A DNA stretch of 64,000 nucleotides from assembly GCA_000403495.2 (NCBI GenBank), contig KE159799.1, positions 722,782 to 786,781 of the forward strand, in the 5' to 3' direction. The notes under the pieces were generated by a model, which did not search any database, had not been told where the DNA came from, and saw nothing but the letters and a program-made list of their open reading frames with translations. Shown here one piece after another: positions 17,247 through 25,710 of this stretch; position 1 is the first letter of the stretch; every line of letters begins with the position of its first letter. The position numbers and the translations under genes were made by a program. This stretch comes from Lachnospiraceae bacterium 10-1. GTDB taxonomy: Bacteria > Bacillota > Clostridia > Lachnospirales > Lachnospiraceae.

Positions 17247-17404
17247 ACGGAGATATCGGCAACGCCGCACTTCCTTACAATAACATTACTTAAAGCCTGA
17301 TAATTAAAAATGTACTAAGCTCCACTGTTCCAAGATTTTCGGCTCAGTCCATCTATCTTCCTGTCCCACATCACCTTCCGCTTATTATATCTTTCATTGA
17401 TTCA

Positions 17405-17438
17405 CAGCATGTTACGCCACTTACCACATAACATGCTG
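17405..17438. repeat. Perfect 10-bp inverted repeat downstream of rlmD
   Basis: CAGCATGTTA (17405-17414) and TAACATGCTG (17429-17438) flank a 14-base loop, 40 bp after the rlmD stop on the minus strand. There is no T-run, so a classic terminator is unlikely. It may be an operator or an RNA-stabilising hairpin belonging to the element end. Confidence 0.5.
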
Positions 17439-17477
17439 CATCTTTTCCGCAAAATATTTACTTCTCCATATAGTTCT

Positions 17478-19217
17478 TTAAATCATCTGAAAATGCCTCA
17501 AAGCATCCTCTATCGCCTTTTCCTTTTCTAAAGGCACTTGCGGTACTTTTGCCTTGCCCTCTCCCACATTATAATTAACTCTCTCGATTATCCCATGTTT
17601 CCTTTTCACCTGTGCAATATAAAGCTGTGACACCTTAAGTCCATGCTTCTCTAACACATACTGCTTTATCTCCGCATAAGTCGCCTTACTCTCCGCTTTG
17701 GTCAAATCCATCTCATCAAGGTCAATCTTCACATCTATATGCTGTGTCGATTTTAGCTTGGACAATAAGACGCACGTCTCAATATTCGCAGTCCAAGGGA
17801 ACTGATCCACAGCCACTGCCCTCTCCACCACATACCCATTTTCCAGAAACACTTCCAAATCCCTTACAAGGCTTGTAGGCTTACAGGAAATGTATAGAAG
17901 TTTTTCAATTCCATAAGCAATAATCTTTTTAAGCGCCTTAGGATGAATTCCATCTCTTGGAGGATCTAAAATAATCATATCAGGATATTCTTCAATATCA
18001 TCCAAAACCTTCAAAACATCACCGGCAATGAACTCGCAGTTATGCAGTCCATTCAATTCTGCGTTTTTTCTTGCCGCTTCCACCGCTTCTTCCACAATTT
18101 CCACTCCAATTACCTTTTTAGCGGCAGGAGCCATAAGCTGTGCAATCGTGCCTGTCCCGCTGTACAAGTCAAAAACAATTTTACCAGAATTTTCTTCCTG
18201 ACTATTTTCTCCAAGGTCACCAATATATTCCCTGGCAGTTTCATACAAAACTTCGGCTCCCAGCGAATTTGTCTGAAAGAAAGAAAAAGTGGATATTTTA
18301 AATTTAAGCCCAAGTAATTCCTCAAAAAAGAAATCCTGCCCATATAAAATTTCGGTGCGGTCGCTTTGAACCACATCTGCCGCCGAATCATTTATAATAT
18401 GGAGAATTCCCACTATTTTGCCATCCAGATTCAGCTCTAACAAAGCGTTTTTAAAAGCTATAAGCCTTTCCTTTTCCGCCTGATGACTCTTTTCTCTTAA
18501 ATCGCTTTCCTCCGGCGCTGCACCCATATCCACATTCGAAGCTTTATCATAAAATTCCGGCTGGGAAGTTGTCACCAGTGCAATCAATATTTCTCCTGTT
18601 TTTGATGCTTTCCGCACCAAAAGATGACGCAAATACCCGGTATGGCGAATCCTGTGATAAAAGCTGCTGCCTTCAAAATAATTTCTGGTAAGTACGAGAA
18701 TTTTCCGATAATCCTCATCTACAATTTGGCAGCCACACACAGTAACAATATCATAAAAACTTCCTCTTTTGTGCATTCCAAGAGAAAGGGGACCATCTTT
18801 ATATTCGTCTCCAAAAGAAAATTCCATCTTATTTCTGTAACAACTTTGCGTAGGACTTCCCTTTATTCCCTCAAACTTCCACTGACTGCTTTGCCCTGCA
18901 AGCGCATTTTTGAGAAGTTTATATACCTGTTTTTCTTTTATTTTAAGCTGTTCTTCATAAGGAAGGGAAAGATAAGTGCAACCGCCGCATTCTCCAAAAT
19001 GAGGACAGGGACTTTTTTGTTCAAGGGGTGAATTTTCTTCTATACGTAGCAGACGCCCTTCTACTTTTCCGTTACGCTTTTTTTGCACTGTCAAAGTTAT
19101 TTTCTGTCCTGGCAGTACATTTTTAACGATACAAATTCCCTCTGGTGTGATCACAATTCCTTTATTAGGAAAATCCACCCGCTCTACTACTCCTGTCAAT
19201 ACCTGTCCTTTTTTCAT
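17478..19217 (-). CDS. rlmD: 23S rRNA (uracil-5-)-methyltransferase RlmD with element-encoded C-terminal extension
   Basis: 579 residues from the ATG at 19217 (AGGAGA six bases upstream). It has an N-terminal TRAM domain (about 1-60), an iron-sulfur motif CPHFGECGGC (71-80), SAM motif DLYSGTGTIAQL, LDPPRDGIHP and the catalytic cysteine in YISCKPTSL. The enzyme methylates a uridine of 23S rRNA (U1939 in E. coli numbering). A normal RlmD ends shortly after the IETVCLLS motif. Here the frame continues for about 90 residues (KSTQHIDVKIDLDEMDLT...DALRHFQMI) past the attachment core at 17776-17782. That tail is supplied by the integrated element, so gene function is probably kept while the C-terminus is replaced. 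Confidence 0.9.
   Translation of the reverse strand: MKKGQVLTGVVERVDFPNKGIVITPEGICIVKNVLPGQKITLTVQKKRNGKVEGRLLRIEENSPLEQKSPCPHFGECGGCTYLSLPYEEQLKIKEKQVYKLLKNALAGQSSQWKFEGIKGSPTQSCYRNKMEFSFGDEYKDGPLSLGMHKRGSFYDIVTVCGCQIVDEDYRKILVLTRNYFEGSSFYHRIRHTGYLRHLLVRKASKTGEILIALVTTSQPEFYDKASNVDMGAAPEESDLREKSHQAEKERLIAFKNALLELNLDGKIVGILHIINDSAADVVQSDRTEILYGQDFFFEELLGLKFKISTFSFFQTNSLGAEVLYETAREYIGDLGENSQEENSGKIVFDLYSGTGTIAQLMAPAAKKVIGVEIVEEAVEAARKNAELNGLHNCEFIAGDVLKVLDDIEEYPDMIILDPPRDGIHPKALKKIIAYGIEKLLYISCKPTSLVRDLEVFLENGYVVERAVAVDQFPWTANIETCVLLSKLKSTQHIDVKIDLDEMDLTKAESKATYAEIKQYVLEKHGLKVSQLYIAQVKRKHGIIERVNYNVGEGKAKVPQVPLEKEKAIEDALRHFQMI
17776..17782. other. Attachment core, rlmD side
   Basis: GTCTCAA, identical to 1798-1804, lying within rlmD codons for NIETC. 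Sequence to its right is native rlmD; sequence to its left is the element. Confidence 0.72.
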
Positions 19218-19230
19218 ATTCTTCTCCTTG

Positions 19231-19480
19231 CTCATTTTGCCTTGCACGTGGCTTCCCTCTACGCTCGTGAAAGTTAATTGCTTCGCGGCTTCACCGCTCC
19301 CTCAATTGCCGACGCAATTCCCACTCCGGGCTGTCGCCCTCCCTGCTCATTTTGCCTTGCACGGGGCTTCCCTCTACGTTCGTGAAAGTCAATTGCTTCG
19401 CGGCTTCACCGCTCCCGCAATTGCTGGCGGAATTCCCACTCCGGGCTGCCGCCCTACCTGCTCATTCCGCCTTGCCCGTC
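19231..19480. repeat. GC-rich tandem repeat, period 115 bp (two copies and a partial third)
   Basis: The unit starting CTCATTTTGCCTTGCACG at 19231 recurs at 19346 and again, only partly, at 19461; both intervals are 115 bp. The two full copies differ at only about ten positions. The unit is much more GC-rich than the surrounding sequence and has no convincing reading frame. It fills the interval between rlmD and the small membrane protein gene and resembles dispersed intergenic repeats of Lachnospiraceae. It overlaps the rlmD start region upstream of its ribosome binding site, so it could affect rlmD transcription. Confidence 0.8.
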
Positions 19481-19538
19481 CAATGTGCAAGCTCCGGAAC
19501 AAGTTTACTTGTTCCGGCGTTTGCACGCTGGACGGGGC
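19474..19538. repeat. Long near-perfect hairpin adjoining the 115-bp repeats
   Basis: Arms GCCCGTCC/GGACGGGG, GTGCAA/TTGCAC and CCGGAACAAG/CTTGTTCCGG nest around a TTTA loop (19504-19507), separated by symmetric 3-base internal bulges. A smaller inverted repeat (GGGATG...CATCCC) follows at about 19551-19575. It could be a structured RNA or the core of a mobile repeat; there is no T-run directly after the main stem. Confidence 0.65.
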
Positions 19539-19610
19539 TTCCACGTGAAAATGGGATGCACATTGCTGTACATCCCTGTTTTTACTTACTTGCTCTTTGA
19601 AAATTTTCCA

Positions 19611-19928
19611 TTATTCGGCTGACTCTGCTTTTGCTGCTTCTTCCTTGGGTGTCTCAGCCTTTTCTTCCTCTTCTTCAAAGAAATCATCTTCAAAGTCGTC
19701 ATCAAAATCATCATCGAAATCTTCCAGGTAGTCCGGTGTCATATAGCGGTATACTGCATATGCAATCGCCGCTACTGCTGCAACTGCACCAATAATTGCC
19801 AGTATCCATAAAATAGTATTATTTTTCCTGTCTTCCGCCTCTTTGTGACTCCAGTAATCTTTCAACTCCTTAATATCATGAGTTCTTACAAAATCTACCA
19901 ATTCTTCAACCTTGCTCCATGTATTCAT
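19611..19928 (-). CDS. Small single-pass membrane protein with acidic tail
   Basis: 105 residues from an ATG with GGGAGG upstream (MNTWSKVEELVDFVRTHDIK). A short N-terminal helix is followed by one transmembrane segment at about residues 38-60 (ILWILAIIGAVAAVAAIAYA) and a very acidic cytoplasmic or external tail with repeated DDDF units and an E/K/A-rich end. The family is not named here. It lies downstream of pcrA in the same direction with a 158-bp gap. The repeated DDD(F/D) codons are low-complexity. No enzymatic function can be inferred. Confidence 0.75.
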   Translation of the reverse strand: MNTWSKVEELVDFVRTHDIKELKDYWSHKEAEDRKNNTILWILAIIGAVAAVAAIAYAVYRYMTPDYLEDFDDDFDDDFEDDFFEEEEEKAETPKEEAAKAESAE

Positions 19929-20086
19929 GTTGCATACCTCCCTTTTCCTATCATTAAATAATTTTTCTCTGAATATTTTTTGTTTTATTATTTCCTTCTT
20001 GAATAATAATATAACATTTACCACCAAAATTTACTACTAAAAATTAGAAAATTTACAAAATTTTCAAATTTTTGAAAAAAATAACT

Positions 20087-22384
20087 TTAAATTTTAATCA
20101 ACTTTGCAAAAGCCGCATACATAATCTTCTGACCAGCATCATCAAAATCCACTGTTACTTTGTAATCTCTTGCACCCGGCTCTAAATCCAAAACGGTTCC
20201 TTCTCCATATTTTACATGCTTCACCCGGTCTCCGGCATCATAATCCGGCTTTCCGCCAACCACTGCCGAAGCCCCCTTGCTGATCCCTGCCGCACTTAAG
20301 GCGCCAAGACCGCCGCCAGCAATAAATGGTTTGTTTTCTACCGCTGTCTGTTTAGGCTTTAGGATGGCCGCCGGTTTGTATCTGTACACCTGACTGTCCA
20401 CGGAGCTAAACTTAGAAGATGGAACATCCATTGGATTAATTTTAGGTGCTGGCAGATGATTATCCATCAACTCATCTGGAATCTCTTTTACGAAGCGGCT
20501 GACTGCATTTAACTGAGTCTCTCCACGCACCATACGCATCTTTGCATAGCAAAGTGTAAGATCCTCTTTGGCCCTGGTAATGCCCACATAGGCAAGCCGC
20601 CTTTCTTCCTCAATCTCATCCGGATCGTCTGACACAATGGTCATGTAGCTGGGAAAAATCCCGTCTTCCATGCCTGCTAAATATACATGGGGAAATTCCA
20701 GTCCCTTTGCACTGTGAAGTGTCATAAGCAGTACTCTGTTTCCATCATTTTCCACCCTGTCTATATCTGCCACAAGGGCAACCTCCTCTAAAAATTCTCC
20801 TAAAGAAGGCTGATCATGTATTTCCTCAAAGGCAACGATCTTGCTGATCAATTCATCAATATTTTCAATTCTGTTTTCGGCATCTTCTTCATTGGAGGCT
20901 TCTAACTCTGCCACATATCCTGTTGTCTCAATAATATCTTTTATCAAATCTTCCAATCCGTAAAATTCTAATTTACTCCGAAAAGACTGCATTAAAGTTA
21001 CAAAAGGCTTTAGCTTGGCCGCTGTGCTTTTTCCAAGCCCCGTAATCTCATCAGACCGGCGCAGGGCATCATAAAAACTGATTTCCCTCATATCGGCATA
21101 GTCCTGCACCTTGGCAATTGTAGCAGCACCGATTCCTCGTTTAGGAATATTAATAATCCTTTTAACCGCCAGATCATCTCTTCCATTATCAATCGTTTTT
21201 AAATAAGCAAGCAGATCTTTAATTTCCCTTCTGGCGTAAAAGTTTATTCCGCCTACCACATCATAAGGAATTCCCTCCACCACAAAACGTTCCTCCAAAA
21301 GCCGTGCCTGGGCATTGGTTCGGTATAGAACTGCACATCCGCCATAATCTGCAATTCCTTCCCTCTTTTTCCGCTTTACGTCATCTGCTACAAACTCAGC
21401 TTCCTCATAAGCATTATCAAACTGCCTGAAATGAATCCGGCTTCCTTCACCCTGATCTGTCCACAGTGTTTTGCTCTTCCGCCCTTTATTGTTACGTATC
21501 ACTGCATTGGCGGCATCCAGCACATTCTGAGTGGAACGGTAGTTTTGCTCAAGGCGGATTACCTCCGCCTCCGGATACACCTTTTCAAAATCAAGAATAT
21601 TTCTGATATTTGCGCCTCTGAATTTATAAATAGACTGGTCGTCATCTCCCACCACGCAAAGATTGCGGCTGCCATCTGCAAGAAGCCTGATCAATTCAAA
21701 CTGGGCAGTGTTAGTATCCTGGTATTCATCAACCATAATATACTTAAAACGTCTTTGATAGCTTCCAAGAACTTCCGAATCTGTCTTAAAAAGCTCTACC
21801 GTTTTCATAATCAGATCATCGAAGTCCATAGCATTGTTCTTTTTAAGAGCTGCCTGATATTCCTGATATGCCTGCGCAATCTTTTGCTTTCTAAAATCCC
21901 CTGCTGCATTTAATGCGTATTCTGCCGGCGGGACCAATTCATCCTTTGCAGATGAAATTGCAGAGAGAATGCTTCTTTCCTTCAACATCTTAGTATCGAT
22001 TAAAAGCTTTTTGCAAATATCCTTCATCACTGATTTTTGATCATCTGTATCATAAATGGTAAAATTATTGTCATACCCCAAACGATCTGCATAGCGGCGC
22101 AGTATTCTCACACAACTGGAATGAAAAGTGGTAACCCATATGCTTTCCGAGCCCATGCCCACAAGCTGCTCCACCCGCTCCTTCATTTCTCCTGCCGCTT
22201 TATTTGTAAAAGTAATTGCCATAATATTCCAGCCATTTACCCCAAGTTCATCAATCAGATATGCAATTCTGTGAGTAAGTACTCTGGTTTTACCCGAGCC
22301 AGCCCCTGCAAGAATAAGAACAGGCCCTTCTGTTGTAAACACACCTTTTTTCTGTTGTTCATTTAAGGTATCATATATACTCAT
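20087..22384 (-). CDS. pcrA: ATP-dependent DNA helicase PcrA (UvrD family)
   Basis: 765 residues, superfamily 1A helicase. Motif I is LAGAGSGKTRVL, motif II VDEYQDTN, motif III VVGDDDQSIYKFRGA, motif IV LEQNYRST, motif V LHSAKGLEFPHVYL and motif VI AYVGITRAKEDL. The C-terminal module (YDAGDRVKHVKYGEGTVLDL) matches the Tudor-like RNA-polymerase-interacting domain of PcrA. Role: 3'-5' unwinding in nucleotide excision repair, plasmid rolling-circle replication and clearing RecA or RNA polymerase. A DUF3048 lipoprotein gene is divergent from it, and YerC lies nearby; in Bacillus subtilis yerB and yerC also neighbour pcrA. Confidence 0.97.
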   Translation of the reverse strand: MSIYDTLNEQQKKGVFTTEGPVLILAGAGSGKTRVLTHRIAYLIDELGVNGWNIMAITFTNKAAGEMKERVEQLVGMGSESIWVTTFHSSCVRILRRYADRLGYDNNFTIYDTDDQKSVMKDICKKLLIDTKMLKERSILSAISSAKDELVPPAEYALNAAGDFRKQKIAQAYQEYQAALKKNNAMDFDDLIMKTVELFKTDSEVLGSYQRRFKYIMVDEYQDTNTAQFELIRLLADGSRNLCVVGDDDQSIYKFRGANIRNILDFEKVYPEAEVIRLEQNYRSTQNVLDAANAVIRNNKGRKSKTLWTDQGEGSRIHFRQFDNAYEEAEFVADDVKRKKREGIADYGGCAVLYRTNAQARLLEERFVVEGIPYDVVGGINFYARREIKDLLAYLKTIDNGRDDLAVKRIINIPKRGIGAATIAKVQDYADMREISFYDALRRSDEITGLGKSTAAKLKPFVTLMQSFRSKLEFYGLEDLIKDIIETTGYVAELEASNEEDAENRIENIDELISKIVAFEEIHDQPSLGEFLEEVALVADIDRVENDGNRVLLMTLHSAKGLEFPHVYLAGMEDGIFPSYMTIVSDDPDEIEEERRLAYVGITRAKEDLTLCYAKMRMVRGETQLNAVSRFVKEIPDELMDNHLPAPKINPMDVPSSKFSSVDSQVYRYKPAAILKPKQTAVENKPFIAGGGLGALSAAGISKGASAVVGGKPDYDAGDRVKHVKYGEGTVLDLEPGARDYKVTVDFDDAGQKIMYAAFAKLIKI

Positions 22385-22587
22385 ATGTAGCTAACTCCTC
22401 CTATGTCCACCATTATATATTTTTTCCTATTTATTGTCCATGAAAAAGTAGATGTCTGCTGCTTTCTTCCTATGTCTTTCCAGTTTTATTTTATTGACGG
22501 TACCCTTGCAGATGGCGTATGATATCTATAAGTGAAAAGCATTATTTCTCCTTGCTTTTCACAAATATTTTAGAAAGAGGTCACATT

Positions 22588-23658
22588 ATGAAACAGAAAA
22601 TTATCATGAAAAAATTATCCGCTGTAACGCTGGCATTTGGACTTTGTGCTGCTGCCATGCTTTTTATTCCCTCTGTCACCGGAAATGATCAGGTGCAGGC
22701 AGACGAGCAGGTGCGCAGCGTATATACCAACGAACCAATTCCCGCTGCCCAGGCTTCCTTGCGCCCCATTGCAGTTATGATGCCCACCGATAAAAAGGCA
22801 CAGCCATCCTACGGAATCGGTAATGCCAAGGTTCTTTATGAAATAATGGAAGAAGGCGAAATTTCCCGTCAAATGGCAATTATTGATGACTGGCAGGGGC
22901 TTACACGCATTGGAAATATCAGAAGCTGTCGTGACTACTATATTTCCCTTGCAACCGAATGGGATCCTATTTTGGTTCATTTTGGCGGTGTTTATTATAT
23001 GGCTGACCGGATCAGTGCACCGGACATTAACAACTTATCAGGAACCAGTGAGTATGGCACCGGAGGAGCAGCTCCCGGATCTGCATATTTTTTCCGTACT
23101 GCGGACAGAAAAGCCCCTCACAATGCGTATATTAATGGGGAAGGCATTACAAATGCATGTAATTCATTAGGTTATTCCCTTGCCACAAGACCGGAATATT
23201 ATAACGCTTCCCATTTCAGATTTGCAGAAGGAACTAACACCTTAGAGCAGTACGCAAATGCTGTTCCCGGTAATGTAATTGACTTGTCCAACATATTTAC
23301 TTATACCAAAAGCTACTTTACATACAATCCGGAAACCGGCCTTTATGCCAAAAATATTCATGGCGGTCCTCAGACAGACGGACTCACCGGCGTACAGCTT
23401 ACTTTCTCAAATGTAATCATTCAAAATACCAAGTGGTCCAAACGTGATGCAAAAGGTTATCTTGCTTTCCAGACTATTGATTCAACTGGTGACGGATACT
23501 ATTTTACCAGGGGAAGAGGGATTCATATTACCTGGAAGAAAACTTCTGATTATGCGCCTACCAGATATTATGATGACAATGGCAACGAAATTCAGTTAAA
23601 CACCGGCAAAACCTATATCGGAATTGCCCAGCAGGGACGAGCTGTTCTCTATTCGTAG
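22588..23658 (+). CDS. yerB: DUF3048-domain exported protein (YerB-like)
   Basis: 356 residues from the ATG at 22588 (AGAGG seven bases upstream). A signal sequence is visible (MKKLSAVTLAFGLCAAAMLF); there is no clear lipobox. The body matches the DUF3048 pattern (RPIAVMMPTDKKAQPSYGIG, YEIMEEGEISRQMAI, RIGNIRSCRDYYISLA, HFGGVYYM) and ends with the companion C-terminal domain. The function of the family is unknown; it is extracytoplasmic. It is divergent from pcrA with a 203-bp gap. A hairpin terminator follows 100 bp after the stop. Confidence 0.88.
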   Translation: MKQKIIMKKLSAVTLAFGLCAAAMLFIPSVTGNDQVQADEQVRSVYTNEPIPAAQASLRPIAVMMPTDKKAQPSYGIGNAKVLYEIMEEGEISRQMAIIDDWQGLTRIGNIRSCRDYYISLATEWDPILVHFGGVYYMADRISAPDINNLSGTSEYGTGGAAPGSAYFFRTADRKAPHNAYINGEGITNACNSLGYSLATRPEYYNASHFRFAEGTNTLEQYANAVPGNVIDLSNIFTYTKSYFTYNPETGLYAKNIHGGPQTDGLTGVQLTFSNVIIQNTKWSKRDAKGYLAFQTIDSTGDGYYFTRGRGIHITWKKTSDYAPTRYYDDNGNEIQLNTGKTYIGIAQQGRAVLYS

Positions 23659-23760
23659 CCCCCTTAAAAACTCATTAAATTTTCTGCCTGGCAGTCCGCC
23701 CGGCTTCACACAAGCGCAGCGGATGCTCCGCTTTGCCCCCATCCTTATGTTAAATCATAC

Positions 23761-23803
23761 GCAGTTATCCGGAAAATTTTTATCCGGATAGCTGCTTTTT
23801 TAT
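23761..23803 (+). terminator. Rho-independent terminator after the DUF3048 gene
   Basis: Stem GCAGTTATCCGG / CCGGATAGCTGC with an AT-rich loop, followed by TTTTTT. It lies about 100 bp after the upstream stop and 130 bp before the next start. Confidence 0.85.
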
Positions 23804-23931
23804 GCCTGATTCCCAAATATCTTTCCACCGGACATGCGACTTTTCTTCTTTCCGGCATATGATAAAGCATCAACTGCCGGCCTCAGATTTCTAAAAATCT
23901 GTCGCCTTCAATAATGAAAACGGAGGTAATT

Positions 23932-24999
23932 ATGAAGAAAATACCAACATCCGGCGCGCCTGGCGTGCCTTCTTTACGAAAGAAAAAGGCCGCTGCTCTT
24001 TTGCTGACAGCATTGCTTCTTATCGGCTCACTTGCAGGCTGTGGAAAACAAAATGCACAAGGAAATGATGCATCAGCAAATGGTTCCCTGAAGAAGGTAA
24101 CTTTAAATGAAGTTGCCCATTCCATTTTTTACGCTCCCATGTATGTGGCTATTGAAGAAGGATACTTTGAGGAAGAGGGAATTGAACTCACGCTTATAAC
24201 TGGCTTTGGAGCCGATAAAACCATGACCGCTGTCCTTACGGATGAGGCTGATATCGGCTTTATGGGGAGCGAGTCCACTATTTATACTTATGCAGGCGGC
24301 ACTCAGGATTATGTTGTTAACTTTGCCCAGTTAACGCAGCGTGCCGGCAACTTTCTTGTTTCCAGACAGCCAATTGACAATTTTAGCTGGGATATGATCA
24401 AGGGAAGTAATGTACTTGGCGGCCGGGCAGGCGGTATGCCGGAGATGGTATTTGAATTTATCTTAAAGAAAAATGGTATTGATCCCAAAACGGACCTTAC
24501 TATTGACCAGAGCATTGATTTTGGTTCTACTGCCGCAGCCTTTTCAGGCGGGCAGGGCGATTTTTCGGTTGAATTCGAGCCCCATGCCACCTCCTTGGAA
24601 TTAAAAGGCGACGGTTATGTTGTAGCTTCCTTAGGAGAAGATTCCGGCTATGTTCCCTATACGGCTTTTTCTGCAAAAAAGAGTTATATTGAAGAAAATC
24701 CCGACACCATCCAGGCATTTACAAATGCACTGCAGAAAGGAATGGAATATGTAGCTTCCCATACTCCGGAGGAAATTGCTAAGGTGATAAAGCCCCAATT
24801 CGAAGAAACCGATTTGGAAACCCTTACCACCATTGTTACAAGATATTATGAGCAGGACACTTGGAAATCTGATTTAATTTTTGAAGAAGAAGCCTTCACT
24901 CTTCTTCAGAATATCTTAGAAGAATCAGGCGAACTTCCAAAACGGGTTCCCTATGAGGATCTTGTCACCACTACCTTTGCAGAAAAAGCAGCCAAATAA
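23932..24999 (+). CDS. Orphan NMT1/SsuA-like ABC substrate-binding lipoprotein
   Basis: 355 residues; the ATG at 23932 follows GGAGG by five bases. Signal peptide with lipobox LAGC at about residues 33-36. The NMT1/THI5-like binding fold starts at KKVTLNEVAHSIFYAPMYVA, with IEEGYFEEEGIELTLITG and ADIGFMGSEST typical of the family, whose members bind thiamine precursors, sulfonates or nitrate-like ligands. The ligand is not determinable here. No permease or ATPase gene is adjacent, so it must use a transporter encoded elsewhere. It is convergent with the rubredoxin gene, with a shared hairpin between them. Confidence 0.88.
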   Translation: MKKIPTSGAPGVPSLRKKKAAALLLTALLLIGSLAGCGKQNAQGNDASANGSLKKVTLNEVAHSIFYAPMYVAIEEGYFEEEGIELTLITGFGADKTMTAVLTDEADIGFMGSESTIYTYAGGTQDYVVNFAQLTQRAGNFLVSRQPIDNFSWDMIKGSNVLGGRAGGMPEMVFEFILKKNGIDPKTDLTIDQSIDFGSTAAAFSGGQGDFSVEFEPHATSLELKGDGYVVASLGEDSGYVPYTAFSAKKSYIEENPDTIQAFTNALQKGMEYVASHTPEEIAKVIKPQFEETDLETLTTIVTRYYEQDTWKSDLIFEEEAFTLLQNILEESGELPKRVPYEDLVTTTFAEKAAK

Positions 25000-25045
25000 A
25001 ACAACGGATGTCAGGTTTTGCCAGCCATCCTTATATTAATTAATT

Positions 25046-25078
25046 CAGGAGGCAGATCATCAATTTATCTGCCTCCTG
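25046..25078. terminator. Bidirectional terminator between convergent genes
   Basis: A perfect 12-bp stem CAGGAGGCAGAT / ATCTGCCTCCTG with a 9-base loop, between the binding-protein gene (plus) and rubredoxin (minus). TTTTTT follows a few bases later on the plus strand. Confidence 0.8.
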
Positions 25079-25121
25079 TACTGTAATTTTTTGATTCCCA
25101 TAATTTCAAAAATGTAAGCTT

Positions 25122-25277
25122 TTACACTTCCGAAAACTGCTCCTTTCCTACAAAGCAAAGAGGACATACAAAATCCTCAGGTACATCTTCCCACTTTGTT
25201 CCCGGTGCAATTGAAGCTTCCGGAAAGCCTTTTTCCTCATCATACTCCCATCCGCATACATCACATACATACTTCAT
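25122..25277 (-). CDS. Rubredoxin
   Basis: 51 residues, too short for many gene finders. It has the two iron-binding motifs CDVCGWEYD (residues 5-8 supply two cysteines) and CPLCFVGKEQF (38-41), plus the typical APGTKWEDVPEDFVCP linker. The ATG has AAGGAG seven bases upstream. The protein is a one-iron electron carrier, usually for detoxifying oxygen or peroxide in anaerobes with partners such as rubrerythrin or flavodiiron protein. It is transcribed alone from the minus strand, convergent with the binding-protein gene. Confidence 0.95.
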   Translation of the reverse strand: MKYVCDVCGWEYDEEKGFPEASIAPGTKWEDVPEDFVCPLCFVGKEQFSEV

Positions 25278-25362
25278 AACCAGTCTCCTTTATATTTCCA
25301 AATTCACTAATATGAAAGTATTATATCCCATTCTGTGGGTAAAAAACCAAATTTGTCTGCTT

Positions 25363-25710
25363 TTAAAGATGTATTCTTAAGGAGTTCATAAATGCAAAGT
25401 CAAGTAATGCCATAAACATGGAAAATCCGGTAAGTATAAAAGTGAGTACGATAGCCGACACATCATAGATCACCTTGCTCTGCTCTACAATCTGCCCTTT
25501 TTCGTTTCTAACCTCATAAGTTTTCTGCCTGCTTCCAAAAAGAACTTCTACCCCTAATGTAATCAACATCAATGGCCAAAACTGAAAGATTACTCTAAGA
25601 TCCAGCCCCGGCAGAAACAAATGGATCAGAAACAAAACGCCTGTAACAACCAGCACCATGCCAAAGGTAACAGAGCCTACCCGTCGTATTCTAATCGTCT
25701 GTCTCTCCAT
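25363..25710 (-). CDS. Small membrane protein of the ECF sigma operon
   Basis: 115 residues with three hydrophobic segments (about 13-33, 38-56 and 84-106). It resembles LiaI/LiaF or DUF5668-type membrane proteins (FGMVLVVTGVLFLIHLFLPG, then a W-containing second helix FWPLMLITLGVEVLFGS). AGGAGG precedes the ATG, and the start overlaps the stop of the upstream gene by one base (TAATG), so it is translationally coupled. Last gene of the four-gene sigma factor operon. Likely role: membrane stress sensing or signalling (inference from context). Confidence 0.75.
   Translation of the reverse strand: MERQTIRIRRVGSVTFGMVLVVTGVLFLIHLFLPGLDLRVIFQFWPLMLITLGVEVLFGSRQKTYEVRNEKGQIVEQSKVIYDVSAIVLTFILTGFSMFMALLDFAFMNSLRIHL

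Larger units (their letters stand above)
1798..17782. mobile_element. Integrated element of about 16 kb in the 3' end of rlmD, with defence cargo
   Basis: The element is bounded by two copies of GTCTCAA (1798-1804 and 17776-17782). The left copy is inside the last codons of the serine recombinase, whose protein ends HVETVCLLSRKP. The right copy is inside rlmD at the codons for NIETCVLLSK. Joining the rlmD 5' part at the core to the sequence left of 1798 gives a C-terminus of NIETVCLLSRKP and stop, the canonical end of this methyltransferase family. The rumA/rlmD 3' end is a known integration site for serine-recombinase ICEs in Firmicutes. Cargo is a type III R-M operon, an AlbA_2 protein and a four-gene methylase/phosphoesterase/ATPase operon. 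No relaxase or type IV secretion genes are present, so it is mobilizable or decayed at best. Confidence 0.82.

Noticed and set aside
17405-17438. Rho-independent terminator of rlmD
   Set aside because: The stem is perfect, but no T-run follows on the minus strand.
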